A stretch of DNA of 32,621 nucleotides from Verrucomicrobiia bacterium (GCA_030430455.1 JAUIJB010000048.1:1-32621), one strand, 5' to 3'. Positions 13,552 to 22,347 are shown, numbered from the stretch's first letter. The notes: generated from the sequence alone by a model not told the origin. Numbers and translations are program-made.

Positions 13552-13586
13552 CATCGACGACCTGCCATCCACCATCCACCAACGAA
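13552..13586. repeat. Five degenerate heptads before the dehydrogenase gene
   Basis: The spacer before the lactate/malate dehydrogenase reads in seven-base register as CATCGAC, GACCTGC, CATCCAC, CATCCAC, CAACGAA (13552-13586), with the next register start falling on CATC of CATCATG. Two neighbouring units are identical. This is weaker than the arrays at 6054 and 7987 and is included because it shows the same period. Confidence 0.45.
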
Positions 13587-13590
13587 CATC

Positions 13591-14517
13591 ATGAAAGTCA
13601 CCATCATCGGCGGCGGCGGCCGGGTCGGATCCAACGCGGCGTTCTGCCTGCAGTGCGCCGGCATCGTCTCCGAGATCCAGATCCTCGACGCCAACCAGGA
13701 CCTCGCCGACGGCGAGGCGCTCGACCTGCTCCACGGTGCCGCGGCGCTCTCCGACCAGCGGATCTACTCGGGCGACTACAAGCGGGCCCGCGACTCCGAC
13801 ATCTTCGTCATCACCGCCGGCCTGCGGCGCAAGCCCGACGAGAGTCGCCTCGACCTGATCAACCGCAACGTCGGCCTGTTCTCGCAGATCATCGCCGACA
13901 TCAAGAAGGCGGGGACCCGGCGCGACGCGATCGTCTTCGTCGTCTCCAACCCGGTCGACATCCTGACCCACCTCGCCGCGAGCTTCCTCGACCTGCCGCC
14001 GGCGCAGGTGATCGGCCTGGGCACCATGCTCGACACCTCGCGCTTCCGCTCGCTGATCGCCGAGGAGCTCGAGCTCGCACCGACCCAGGTCCGCGCGCTG
14101 ATCCTCGGCGAGCACGGCGACACGATGCTGCCGCTGTGGTCGTCGGCCACCGTCGGCGGCCTGCCGCTGACCGAGGTTCCCGGCTGCGACGCCAACTTCC
14201 AGCGCCAGATCTTCGAGCGCACCAAGAAGAGCGGTGCCGAGGTGATCAGCCGCAAGGGCGGCGCGGGCTGGGCCGTCGGCGCGACCATCGCCGAGACCGT
14301 CCACGCCATCGCCCTCGACCGCAAGCAGCTGCTGCCGGTGTCCTCGCTGCAGGATGGATGCTACGGCCTGAAGAACGTCTGCCTCAGCGTGCCGACCGTG
14401 GTCGGCCGCGGCGGTGCCGAGAAGCACCTCGAGCTGAAGCTGTGGCCGAAGGAGGAGCAGGCGCTCAAGGCATCCGCCAGGGCGCTGCAGGCGATGCTCG
14501 CGCAGGTGGCGGGGTAG
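13591..14517 (+). CDS. NAD-dependent lactate/malate-type dehydrogenase of the compartment
   Basis: A 308-residue LDH/MDH-superfamily dehydrogenase. In this locus type it is thought to reduce part of the L-lactaldehyde to 1,2-propanediol and return NAD+ to the aldehyde dehydrogenase. The Rossmann start VTIIGGGGRVGSNAA and the acidic residue D34 in ILDAN indicate NAD(H). The active-site loop is AGLRRKPDESRLDLINRN, with R80 at the position where LDHs usually carry Gln and MDHs Arg, and R86 as the second substrate arginine. NPVD (N120 on), DTSRFRS (R151) and the catalytic His175 in GEHGDTMLP follow. Classical substrates are 2-keto acids, so activity on an aldehyde is inferred from the operon. No clear encapsulation peptide is seen, although the C-terminal helix (ASARALQAMLAQVAG) could serve as one. 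Confidence 0.9.
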   Translation: MKVTIIGGGGRVGSNAAFCLQCAGIVSEIQILDANQDLADGEALDLLHGAAALSDQRIYSGDYKRARDSDIFVITAGLRRKPDESRLDLINRNVGLFSQIIADIKKAGTRRDAIVFVVSNPVDILTHLAASFLDLPPAQVIGLGTMLDTSRFRSLIAEELELAPTQVRALILGEHGDTMLPLWSSATVGGLPLTEVPGCDANFQRQIFERTKKSGAEVISRKGGAGWAVGATIAETVHAIALDRKQLLPVSSLQDGCYGLKNVCLSVPTVVGRGGAEKHLELKLWPKEEQALKASARALQAMLAQVAG

Positions 14518-14554
14518 GCGGCGGTCCCGCCTGCACCACGGCCTGCACCGCGCA

Positions 14555-14570
14555 CCGCGGATCGCCGCGG
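14555..14570. terminator. Short GC stem-loop between convergent genes
   Basis: CCGCGG-ATCG-CCGCGG forms a six-base-pair stem with a four-base loop, symmetric on both strands. It lies 38 bases after the dehydrogenase stop and 10 bases beyond the end of the convergent metzincin-like gene, so it could act on both transcripts. There is no T-run on either side. The direct repeat GCCTGCACC occurs twice just upstream (14529-14537, 14541-14549). Confidence 0.35.
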
Positions 14571-14579
14571 CGGCCCCGG

Positions 14580-17500
14580 TCACGGGCCCGCCGCCTCGAT
14601 GATCCGGGTGCGCACCATCCGGGCCGGGGCGGAGCGGTCGATCGACTCGCGGATCGTCCAGATGCCGCCACTCTCGGAGTCCTCGCGGAACGAGGTGAAG
14701 GTTCCCGCCTCGCGAGTGTAGCCGAGCCCCTCGCCGAGCAGCCGGAAGGTCGCGCCGGGGGTCCACGCGCTGCCGTTGGTGGAGGTCTCGACGATGACCA
14801 CCAGGTCGCTCATCGACTCGTCGAGCACCAGCTCGAGGAAGATGTCGTCGCCGTCCCGGCGGATCCCGGGAAGCGCGGCGGAGTTGGGCAGCAGCGGGTT
14901 GCCGCGGTAGGTGCGGACCACCGCGTTGACGATGCCGTCCTGGTCGGGGTCGGCGTCCACGCCCCACAGCGACGCCTCCTTCGCCGGGTCCTGCAGGTCC
15001 GCCGGGCTGAAGAACGGCTCGGCCCAGGCGAGGTAGGGGTCGTCCTGGCGGAACTCGAAGCCGTCGGCCAGGGTGGCGGTCATGCCCAGCAGGGACACGC
15101 TCACGTCGGCCGGGCCGGTGGCGCCGGGCGGGGTGGTGCAGGTGGCGGTGGTGGCGTCGACGACCGTCAGGTTGCCTGCCAGCTGGCCGCCGATCCGCAC
15201 CTCGAGGCCTTCCGCGAAGTGGCTGCCGCTCAGGGTGACGGCGGTCTCCGCGCCGCTGGGCCCGGTCTCCGGGGTGATGCCGGTGAGGGCCGGCTGGTCG
15301 GCGAACCACACCGCGGTCGACCAGCTCTGGGCGGGCGCGCTGGAGAGCACGAAGTCGCCGAAGCTGCGCCAGAAGGCGTTCCACTTCGCCGGACCCGCCA
15401 CCGTGAAGTCGCCCGCGCCGGCCGCGGTCGCCGGGACGACCCGGGTCGCGTTGCCGATGACGGGGCCGTAGGTGAAGTCGAGCGCGGTGAAGTCGGTCGA
15501 TGGCAGGTAGTTCGCGGCATTGCCGCCGTGGAAGCCGGTGACCGTGCTACTGGTGTTGTGGTACTCGAGGTCCCCGGGGTCGTCGAAGGGACCGGGGATG
15601 GCATCGTGGAGCGAGACGAAGGCGTGGGTCTCGAAGCGCAGCCGCCCCGCGCCGGGGATCGTCAGGCCGGCCGTGGCGCTCTGCCGGAAGCCGCCGGAAT
15701 CCTCCGAGGGCTGGGCCGGGAAGAACCCGTTGAGGGTGGTGAGCAGGCGCTCGGCCTGGAGCGGGGCGGGCGCCGGCTGGGCTTCGTAGAGGAAACCGCC
15801 GGCCAGCGTGCCGAACAGGCCGTAGGGCCGGCCGTAGTTCCATGGCTGGTTGTCGCTGTCCGGGTTGAGCACCTTCACCGTGGCCGTCCCGGGCGTGCCC
15901 GGCGGCGTCACGCAGGTCAGCTCGGTCGAGCTCACCCGCTGGACCTGGCTGGCGGCCACCTCGTCGAACAGGACCACGGCGTCGAAGCCGAAGCCCTCGC
16001 CGGTGATGGTGACCGGCTGGCCGCCGCCGACCGGGCCGGCCGCCGGCACGACCGTGTCGACCACCGGCCCGGGCTGGAACAGGACCTCGACGTCGTAGTC
16101 CTGCTCGGCGTGGCCGGAGAATTCGCCCCAGATGTTCCAGGTGCCCCCGCCGAGGATGTCGAAGCCGAGGGTACCCGGGCCGGGCGTGTCCCACACCGAC
16201 GAGCAGACGTTGGGCTCGGCATCCCACGGGCTGCAGTCGGGGTCGAGGTCGACGAGGCTGCCGTTGAAGTCGACCTGGACGACCATCGGGTCGTGGCGCT
16301 CCAGGTTGGTGCCGAGCGAGCGGATGCTGGGCGAGGCGGTGACCCGGATGGTCACGCGGCCCTGGCCGGGAATGGCGATGGGTGCCACCGGGATGACCTG
16401 GCGGCTGCCACCATTGATGTCGATCGGCTGCGCGGGGATCACGCCGCTGTCGGCGAACAGCAGCAGCTCGCCGCCGCCGACCCCGCCGACCCCGACGCCG
16501 TAGGACCTCCGCGTCGTGTTGAACGAGCTGTCGGTGGCGAGCACCTCGATGGTGCGGCGCCATGGCCCGCCCGACAGCGCGGCGAACGATGCCCGGTAGG
16601 CGTCGCCGCCGAGGTCGGCAGCCGAGACCTGCTCGCCGAAGTCGCTGGTGTCGCCGTCGCCGTTGACGTCGAACAGGACCACCACCGAGGCAACCTCCCG
16701 GCTGTCGCTGACCGTGAGGTCGACCGTCAGCGGCGAGCCGAGCGCGAGGTCGGCGCCGAGCGTCGGGCTGGTCAGCCCGACCGTCGGCGGGGTGATGTCG
16801 ACGGCGGTGAACTCGACCTCGAGCACGTAGTCCTGCGCGGCGTGGCCGGAGAACTCGCCCCAGATGTTCCAGGTCCCGGGCCCGAGCAGCTCGAAGTCGA
16901 GCATGCCGCCGCCGTCGAGCTCGATCGAGGTCTCGCAGATCGCCGGGTCGGAGCCGTAGGGATTGCACTCGAGCGACGAGCGCAGGTCGATCGTGCTGCC
17001 GCCGAACTCGATCCAGCGCACGTAGGGGTCGCTGCGCGAGATGTTCTGGACCTCCTGGCGAACGTTCGGGGTGGCGGTGACCCGGAAGGTGAGCGTTCCC
17101 GAACCGGGGACCTCGAGCGGGTCGTAGGCGATCGTCTGCTGGCTGCCGCCGCTCCACACGCTCGGCTGCGCGTCGATGTGGCCCTCGGGGTCACTGAAGA
17201 TCAGCTCGGTGACCGGCTCGATCCCGCCGATGGTGACCGGCAGCGAGGCCGGCGCGGCATTGCCCGAGCTGTCGGTGGCGACGACGTCGACGTCGCGGGG
17301 GCCGTTCGGGCCGGTCACGCCGGCGAAGGCCGCGCGGTAGAGGTGGTCGCTGTCGAGCACCGCCTCGACGCTTTCCTGGCTGCCGTCGCCATCGACGTCG
17401 AAGGCAACCATCACGCTCGCGACCGCGACGTCGTCGGAGGCGAGGATCTCGAGCTCGAGGTCCATGCCGTCCTCGATCGGCCAGCCAGCCGGCGGGCTCT

Positions 17501-20500
17501 GGATGGCGACCATCGGCGCGGTCAGGTCCGGTTCGCGAACTTCCACCGAGCCGACCACGCTGGTCTCGAGGCCGGAGCTGTCGGTCACGATGGCGAGGAT
17601 GGGGCGTTGTCCGCCGGGTCCCTGGACGTTCGGGAAGGTGGCGCTGTGGAGGTCGCCGCCGGCCGGGGTGGCGAGCTGCGATTCGCCGGCACCGGCGGTG
17701 TCGCCGTCGCCGTCGATGTCGAACTCGACCCTCACCATGTCCACCGCGTAGTCGTCGCCGGCCGCGACGGTGACGAGAAGTGGCTGGCCGACGCCGACGA
17801 AGCCGTCGCCCGACGGCTCGGTGATGGAGGCTTGCGGCGGGGTGAAGTCGATCGCCTCGTGAGTCACGGCGAGCTCCCAGCCCTGCGCCGGGTGGGCCTC
17901 GTTCGTGCCGAGGCCGTCGGCGACCAGCGGGCCGCTGATCTCGACGAACAACTCGCCGGCGTCCGGGGCGTTCCAGTAGGCCGAGCAGATCGAGGGGTCG
18001 CTGCCGGCCGCGTTGCAGATCGAATCGAGCGGGATCTCGACCCCGTCGAAGGTGATCCGGGTGACCCGGGCGTCCTCGCGGTGGCCCCCGCCGCCGGGCA
18101 GGCGGACCGCGGGGGTGGCGCTCAGCGTGAAGCTCATCGCGCCCGACCCGGGCACGGCGATCGGCCCGATCGAGCTGGCCTGGCGGTCCAGCCCGGCGCC
18201 CTGGGCGGGGAAGCTGCCGCTGGTCTGGCTGAGGAAGCTGCCCGCGCCGGCGCCGCTGCCGGTGAGGACGGAAATCTCCTGGGCGCCCCAGTTGTCGGAG
18301 GGGTCGCGGGCTGCGGCAAGCACCTTGCGCATGCCGAGGGGACCGGCGATGCCGCTGAAGTCGGCCGCGAAGTTGCCCGCGCCGTTCGGCGGGCCGCCGA
18401 AGGCCTCGCCGACGGGGTTCCATTCGCCGTCGCCGTCGGTGTCGAGGTAGAGCACGATCTCCTCGATCGCGTCATTGTCCTCGGCGTGGGCGACCACCGT
18501 CTGCGAGCTTCCCAGGGTGTCGCCCTCGGCCGGGGTCAGGATGACCACCGTCGGCGCCTCGAGGTCGGGCGGGATCGGCGGCGGATCGGGCGGCGCCGGA
18601 TCGCCTTCGGGATACGGATCGGCCGGGGGATCGATCGGCGGCGGGGTGGGGTAGCCGGTGATGTCGATGTCCGGGCGGTTCGGGACCTCGCCGTCGTCGT
18701 TCTTGAACAGGGTGATGCCGAGGCTCCAGCCGCCGCAGGGGATGCCGTATCCGATGGTCCCCCAGTCGTCGCGGACCGGGCTGGTCGAGTCGCTGTAGGA
18801 ATCGACCCCGAGGTGAGGACGGTCCATGTAGTAGTAACTCATCAGGCTCCGGTAATCCACCCGATCGGTCTCGAAGTTGGTGCCACCATGGAGCAGGCAG
18901 AGCGTGTGCCCCATCTCGTGGGCGATCGTCTGCCACTGGTCGATGGCGGTGCTGAGCCGGCCCCGGTTGTTGACGCCCTTGCCGGCCAGCGAGAGCAGGA
19001 AGTCGTTGCCGGGAAAGCCGTGGTTGGCGGGCTCCGGCATGAAGTTGGTCTCGCCGATCCCGAGCGTCGACCCGTCGAGGATGAGGAACCAGCTGGTGGC
19101 GTCGGGCACCACGTCCCACGCCTCCACCGTCAGGGTGTTCCCGTTCAGGGCGAGCGGCTTGCGGACCTGCCCGGCACCCGTGCCGCTGACGATCTTGAGG
19201 GCCGAGAGGGCGGGGATGGCGGGCAGCGGGTTGATGGCGGTGATCGTGGTGTCGGTGGCGCCGGCCACCCGGCTCGCCCAGGGGGTCACGTTGTCGCCGA
19301 GGGTGACGAACTCCTGGAAGTCGCCGAGGATGCAGTAGCGGAAGGCGAGCTCCCGCGCGCGCCGGTCGCGGTGGCCGAAGTGCTCGTCCTTGAGCTCCTG
19401 GAACGAGGAGATCGAGACCCCCGCGACCTTGAGCGATGCCGGCCGGCCGACGTGGATGATGTCGAAGTGGCCGTCGGGGTCGCCGGCGGCGTGGATCGTC
19501 TCGCCGCCGTCGAGGAGGTGATCGGTGAAGCGCCCCATGTTGACCGAGTGGGGCATGCCGGTGTCGTCGTCGTCGGGGCCGGCGTCGACGTGCAGGGTGA
19601 TGCCGGTGCTGCCGTCCGGGTTGGGCACCGGCGCCTCGGCGAACATCCGCGCCAGCCGGTGGGTGATGCGGGGGGCGGGGGCGTTGCTCCACGGCGTGGC
19701 GGCACCGGTGACGCGCGGCGACTGCCAGTCGATCTCGAGGAACAGGTCGCGCCGCCACGGGTTGGCGCCGAGGCGCGGCAGGTCGAGGTCGACGGTGCCG
19801 TCGCCGTCGATGTCGATGCCGCCGCCAGGTTCCTCCCAGTGGTCGGGCAGGCCGTCGCTGTCGGTGTCGAGCCGCCCGGCCCGAAACACCCGGACCCCGC
19901 TGCTGGTCTCGCTGGCGAAGGCGACGAAGTGGTCGCCCGGCGCGGTGAAGTGGGGCGCGCCGACCGGCGGCTTGTTGGTGGGAAAGGCCAGCGGGTCCCA
20001 CAGGACGACCGAGTCGATGATGCTGCCGTCGATCGAGTCGCCCTCCTGGACGACCGGCAGCGGCGTGCAGATGTAGGGGTTGAGGACCCCCGGCGCATCG
20101 AGGGCCTCGCGGATTTCGAGGTCGATCGTCCACAGCCCGCGGTTCGCGCTGAAGTAGAGGGGCGCGCCGGCGAGAAGCGGGTTCGCCACGCTGCCGCGGT
20201 CGGGCCGGGCGACGAAGGCGAGGATGACCTTGTCGTCCTCGATGCCCGGGGCGCCGAGCTTCTGGTGCAGCACGGCGATGCGGCCCTCGAAGTCGAACTC
20301 GTCGAAGCGGATCGGCTGGCCGTCGGCGGTGCAGCCGATGATGGTGTCGAGGTCGACCACCCGGATGATCTCGGGAGCACCGGCGAAGCGCGACTCGGAG
20401 ATCGCGATGTGGATGCCGGTGGTGCCGTCGATCTTCTTGCCGGCGAAGGCGATGACCTCGCCCGAGTCGCTGATGCCCGGGGTGTCGCCCAGCTGGATCC

Positions 20501-21281
20501 AGTCGTCCGCACCCCAGCCCTCCTCCTCGCGGGCGATGAGGGTGGGGATCCACAGGCCGATGTCGTCGGGGTCGCTGAAGGCGAACAGGCGCTTGAAGTC
20601 GTAATCCCCGGACACGCCCTGGAGCTGCGCGGCGATCACGCGGGCCCCACTTTCCGCCGAGGCGGGACGGAACGAAGCCAGCGTGCCGCCAAGCAGCGAG
20701 CTGACGCGCTCCTGCTGGTTGGCGAACCCGGTGTTGTTGACCCAGTATTCGAAGGGCAGGTCGCCGATGCGGCCGAGGAAGCCGACCTGCGGCGGGTCGG
20801 TCGGGTCGGTGGTGTTGCCGATGACCGGCAGGGTGAGCTGGCCGAAACCGGTGGTGCTGGTGGTGGCGACGATGTCGTAGCTGCCGGGGGCGGCCTGGTT
20901 CCACACCCGCACCACGCTGTTGCCGCCGGCGAGCTCGCGGGTGACCACGCGGCCGTGGTTGTTGACCTGGGGGAAATCGAAGTTCCGCGCGCTGGGCGAG
21001 CGCGACAGGTTCACCGGGGCGTTCTCGATCGAGCCGACGAACAACTGGTTGGCGCCGTCGACGTCGGCGATGAAGGCGACCGCGCCGCGCTCGTTGACCG
21101 AGACCTTGCCCTCGATCGACTCGAGCGTCTCGCCGGCCGGGGTGGCCATGCCCTCGTGGGCGATCGGGGTGAACTGGTAGAAGGGGCTCTGGCGGGCGGG
21201 TGCCAGCGTGCCGGCGGCGCCGAGGAGCAGCGCCGACAACAGGGCCCGGATCCGGCCCGATGGGGGGTGCCGCGGGGTCAC
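14580..21281 (-). CDS. Giant secreted metzincin-like protein with Ig, repeat and IPT/TIG domains
   Basis: About 2233 residues from the GTG at 21281, chosen because it is followed at once by a signal peptide (GRIRALLSALLLGAAGTLAP). The frame stays open up to an ATG at 21425 and has another ATG at 21374, so the start is uncertain. The N-terminal 500 residues look like a beta-propeller (VNERGAVAFIADVDGANQLF). Next comes a zinc-protease segment, HEMGHTLCLLH (H788, E789, H792, H798), with a Met-turn SLMSYYY (M814), as in metzincins. After a Pro-rich linker there are several Ig-like modules with DVDGDGD turns, alternating with four copies of a roughly 110-residue domain (positions about 18225-15295). 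Two IPT/TIG domains and a C-terminal domain common in Verrucomicrobia follow. It probably acts at the cell surface. The protease family cannot be fixed by eye. Confidence 0.85.
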   Translation of the reverse strand: MTPRHPPSGRIRALLSALLLGAAGTLAPARQSPFYQFTPIAHEGMATPAGETLESIEGKVSVNERGAVAFIADVDGANQLFVGSIENAPVNLSRSPSARNFDFPQVNNHGRVVTRELAGGNSVVRVWNQAAPGSYDIVATTSTTGFGQLTLPVIGNTTDPTDPPQVGFLGRIGDLPFEYWVNNTGFANQQERVSSLLGGTLASFRPASAESGARVIAAQLQGVSGDYDFKRLFAFSDPDDIGLWIPTLIAREEEGWGADDWIQLGDTPGISDSGEVIAFAGKKIDGTTGIHIAISESRFAGAPEIIRVVDLDTIIGCTADGQPIRFDEFDFEGRIAVLHQKLGAPGIEDDKVILAFVARPDRGSVANPLLAGAPLYFSANRGLWTIDLEIREALDAPGVLNPYICTPLPVVQEGDSIDGSIIDSVVLWDPLAFPTNKPPVGAPHFTAPGDHFVAFASETSSGVRVFRAGRLDTDSDGLPDHWEEPGGGIDIDGDGTVDLDLPRLGANPWRRDLFLEIDWQSPRVTGAATPWSNAPAPRITHRLARMFAEAPVPNPDGSTGITLHVDAGPDDDDTGMPHSVNMGRFTDHLLDGGETIHAAGDPDGHFDIIHVGRPASLKVAGVSISSFQELKDEHFGHRDRRARELAFRYCILGDFQEFVTLGDNVTPWASRVAGATDTTITAINPLPAIPALSALKIVSGTGAGQVRKPLALNGNTLTVEAWDVVPDATSWFLILDGSTLGIGETNFMPEPANHGFPGNDFLLSLAGKGVNNRGRLSTAIDQWQTIAHEMGHTLCLLHGGTNFETDRVDYRSLMSYYYMDRPHLGVDSYSDSTSPVRDDWGTIGYGIPCGGWSLGITLFKNDDGEVPNRPDIDITGYPTPPPIDPPADPYPEGDPAPPDPPPIPPDLEAPTVVILTPAEGDTLGSSQTVVAHAEDNDAIEEIVLYLDTDGDGEWNPVGEAFGGPPNGAGNFAADFSGIAGPLGMRKVLAAARDPSDNWGAQEISVLTGSGAGAGSFLSQTSGSFPAQGAGLDRQASSIGPIAVPGSGAMSFTLSATPAVRLPGGGGHREDARVTRITFDGVEIPLDSICNAAGSDPSICSAYWNAPDAGELFVEISGPLVADGLGTNEAHPAQGWELAVTHEAIDFTPPQASITEPSGDGFVGVGQPLLVTVAAGDDYAVDMVRVEFDIDGDGDTAGAGESQLATPAGGDLHSATFPNVQGPGGQRPILAIVTDSSGLETSVVGSVEVREPDLTAPMVAIQSPPAGWPIEDGMDLELEILASDDVAVASVMVAFDVDGDGSQESVEAVLDSDHLYRAAFAGVTGPNGPRDVDVVATDSSGNAAPASLPVTIGGIEPVTELIFSDPEGHIDAQPSVWSGGSQQTIAYDPLEVPGSGTLTFRVTATPNVRQEVQNISRSDPYVRWIEFGGSTIDLRSSLECNPYGSDPAICETSIELDGGGMLDFELLGPGTWNIWGEFSGHAAQDYVLEVEFTAVDITPPTVGLTSPTLGADLALGSPLTVDLTVSDSREVASVVVLFDVNGDGDTSDFGEQVSAADLGGDAYRASFAALSGGPWRRTIEVLATDSSFNTTRRSYGVGVGGVGGGELLLFADSGVIPAQPIDINGGSRQVIPVAPIAIPGQGRVTIRVTASPSIRSLGTNLERHDPMVVQVDFNGSLVDLDPDCSPWDAEPNVCSSVWDTPGPGTLGFDILGGGTWNIWGEFSGHAEQDYDVEVLFQPGPVVDTVVPAAGPVGGGQPVTITGEGFGFDAVVLFDEVAASQVQRVSSTELTCVTPPGTPGTATVKVLNPDSDNQPWNYGRPYGLFGTLAGGFLYEAQPAPAPLQAERLLTTLNGFFPAQPSEDSGGFRQSATAGLTIPGAGRLRFETHAFVSLHDAIPGPFDDPGDLEYHNTSSTVTGFHGGNAANYLPSTDFTALDFTYGPVIGNATRVVPATAAGAGDFTVAGPAKWNAFWRSFGDFVLSSAPAQSWSTAVWFADQPALTGITPETGPSGAETAVTLSGSHFAEGLEVRIGGQLAGNLTVVDATTATCTTPPGATGPADVSVSLLGMTATLADGFEFRQDDPYLAWAEPFFSPADLQDPAKEASLWGVDADPDQDGIVNAVVRTYRGNPLLPNSAALPGIRRDGDDIFLELVLDESMSDLVVIVETSTNGSAWTPGATFRLLGEGLGYTREAGTFTSFREDSESGGIWTIRESIDRSAPARMVRTRIIEAAGP

Positions 21282-21463
21282 GGGGAACTTGGGGGTTGAA
21301 CAACCCAGACTGGCAGGATGGCGATGGCAGGTCCAGACGATTCCGGTCCGCTGGCGCGGCCGGCAGGGGTGCATGCCGCCACTTCCGCCGAGAGGCTTGC
21401 GTGTTGGTCTTGGCGGGCGTCGCACAAACCCCGCGGGTCCAGGCGAGGCAGTTCAACAGCCTC

Positions 21464-22180
21464 CTAGCGCCGGCGGCGAAGGAGTCCAAGAAGCCCGAGC
21501 CCGGCGAGCGCGGTGATTCCCGGTTCGGGGATGGGGGCGACGTATTCGAACATCATCCCGTGGGCGCGCATCGAGACGAAGCCGTCGGTGCTGGGCGTCA
21601 TGGTCACACTCACGGTGTCGCTGGCGTTGAACACGCTCACGCTGCCGATGAGTTCCCAGCGGCCGATGTTTTCCCCGGCCGCCAGGTCCGCGGCATTCTG
21701 GTCGACCGTCTCACTGGCCTCCAGTCCGCCGTTCACGAAGACCTCATACAGGGTCGTGTTGCCGGCAGTGACCCCCGGGTTGGCCTGGGTGATCCGGTAG
21801 ACGTTGTAGATGCCGGCGGTGCCGCCGGCCAGACCTGAAGACTCAAGCCCCTGGGGAAGGTTGTAGTCGGTGCCAACGGTGAAGGAGTGGTTGTCGGGGT
21901 CGCTCGCCGGCGAGTAGGTGAAGGTGTACTGGTGGGGCGCGACGGTCCCTCCGAAAACATGGTCGTAGGTGAAGAAAGTGCCGTCGGCGACGGCGGGAAG
22001 GAGTCCTGGTGAAGATGAGGTTGATGACGTTCTGGCGGTGCCACCGGCACCGCCCGTGTAGGCGAAGTTCGAGGAGCCGAGGGTGCCGTTGGTTTCAATA
22101 ATGAAGACCGCCTGCACAGGCAGCGCGGTGACCAGGCCGGAGGCGGCGATGACAAGGGCGAGCGAGGGGGTTTTGCTCAT
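21464..22180 (-). CDS. PEP-CTERM exported protein
   Basis: A 238-residue secreted protein. Residues 1-24 (MSKTPSLALVIAASGLVTALPVQA, split by a hydrophobic core) are the signal peptide. The C-terminus, PIPEPGITALAGLGLLGLLR plus three more arginines, is a PEP-CTERM sorting signal: the PEP motif, a short hydrophobic helix and a basic tail, cut by an exosortase in this group of bacteria. The body is a Gly/Ser/Thr-rich beta domain with segments YNVYRITQANPGVTAGNTTL, ETVDQNAADL and FVSMRAHGMMFEY. The same segments recur in the divergent deacetylase gene (YAVYACW, TVDQNTGG, YVSMRAAGVLFER). The gene lies between the metzincin-like gene and the deacetylase gene. No exosortase is in the window. The role of the body domain is unknown. 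Confidence 0.88.
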   Translation of the reverse strand: MSKTPSLALVIAASGLVTALPVQAVFIIETNGTLGSSNFAYTGGAGGTARTSSTSSSPGLLPAVADGTFFTYDHVFGGTVAPHQYTFTYSPASDPDNHSFTVGTDYNLPQGLESSGLAGGTAGIYNVYRITQANPGVTAGNTTLYEVFVNGGLEASETVDQNAADLAAGENIGRWELIGSVSVFNASDTVSVTMTPSTDGFVSMRAHGMMFEYVAPIPEPGITALAGLGLLGLLRRRR

Positions 22181-22253
22181 GGCAGTTCAGGGTTGTTGGA
22201 TGCTTGGAAGGCCCGGTTTCCCAAGGATTTTCAAGGAAAGCCGAACCGATACC

Positions 22254-22281
22254 TTTATTCGCATCGGCCATCCGAAGTCAA
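22254..22281 (-). promoter_or_regulatory. Possible promoter of the PEP-CTERM gene
   Basis: On the reverse strand TTGACT (22276-22281) is followed after 16 bases by AATAAA (22254-22259), about 70 bases before the PEP-CTERM start. The whole 22181-22347 gap between divergent genes is AT-richer than its surroundings. Phylum-specific promoter rules are poorly known to me, so this is tentative. Confidence 0.3.
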
Positions 22282-22347
22282 AGGGAAACTACGCAAATCC
22301 TGTGATCTCCCTTGTTCGGCGGGCTTGCCCCGCTAGCGTCGCGGGTG

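Noticed and set aside
13653..21299. A 2548-codon open frame on the plus strand across the dehydrogenase and the giant secreted protein
   Set aside because: It is antisense to a protein with a signal peptide, zinc motif and clear domains, and its translation is a repetitive Arg/Asp/Val/Gly mixture without domains. Long antisense frames are expected at this GC content and codon bias.
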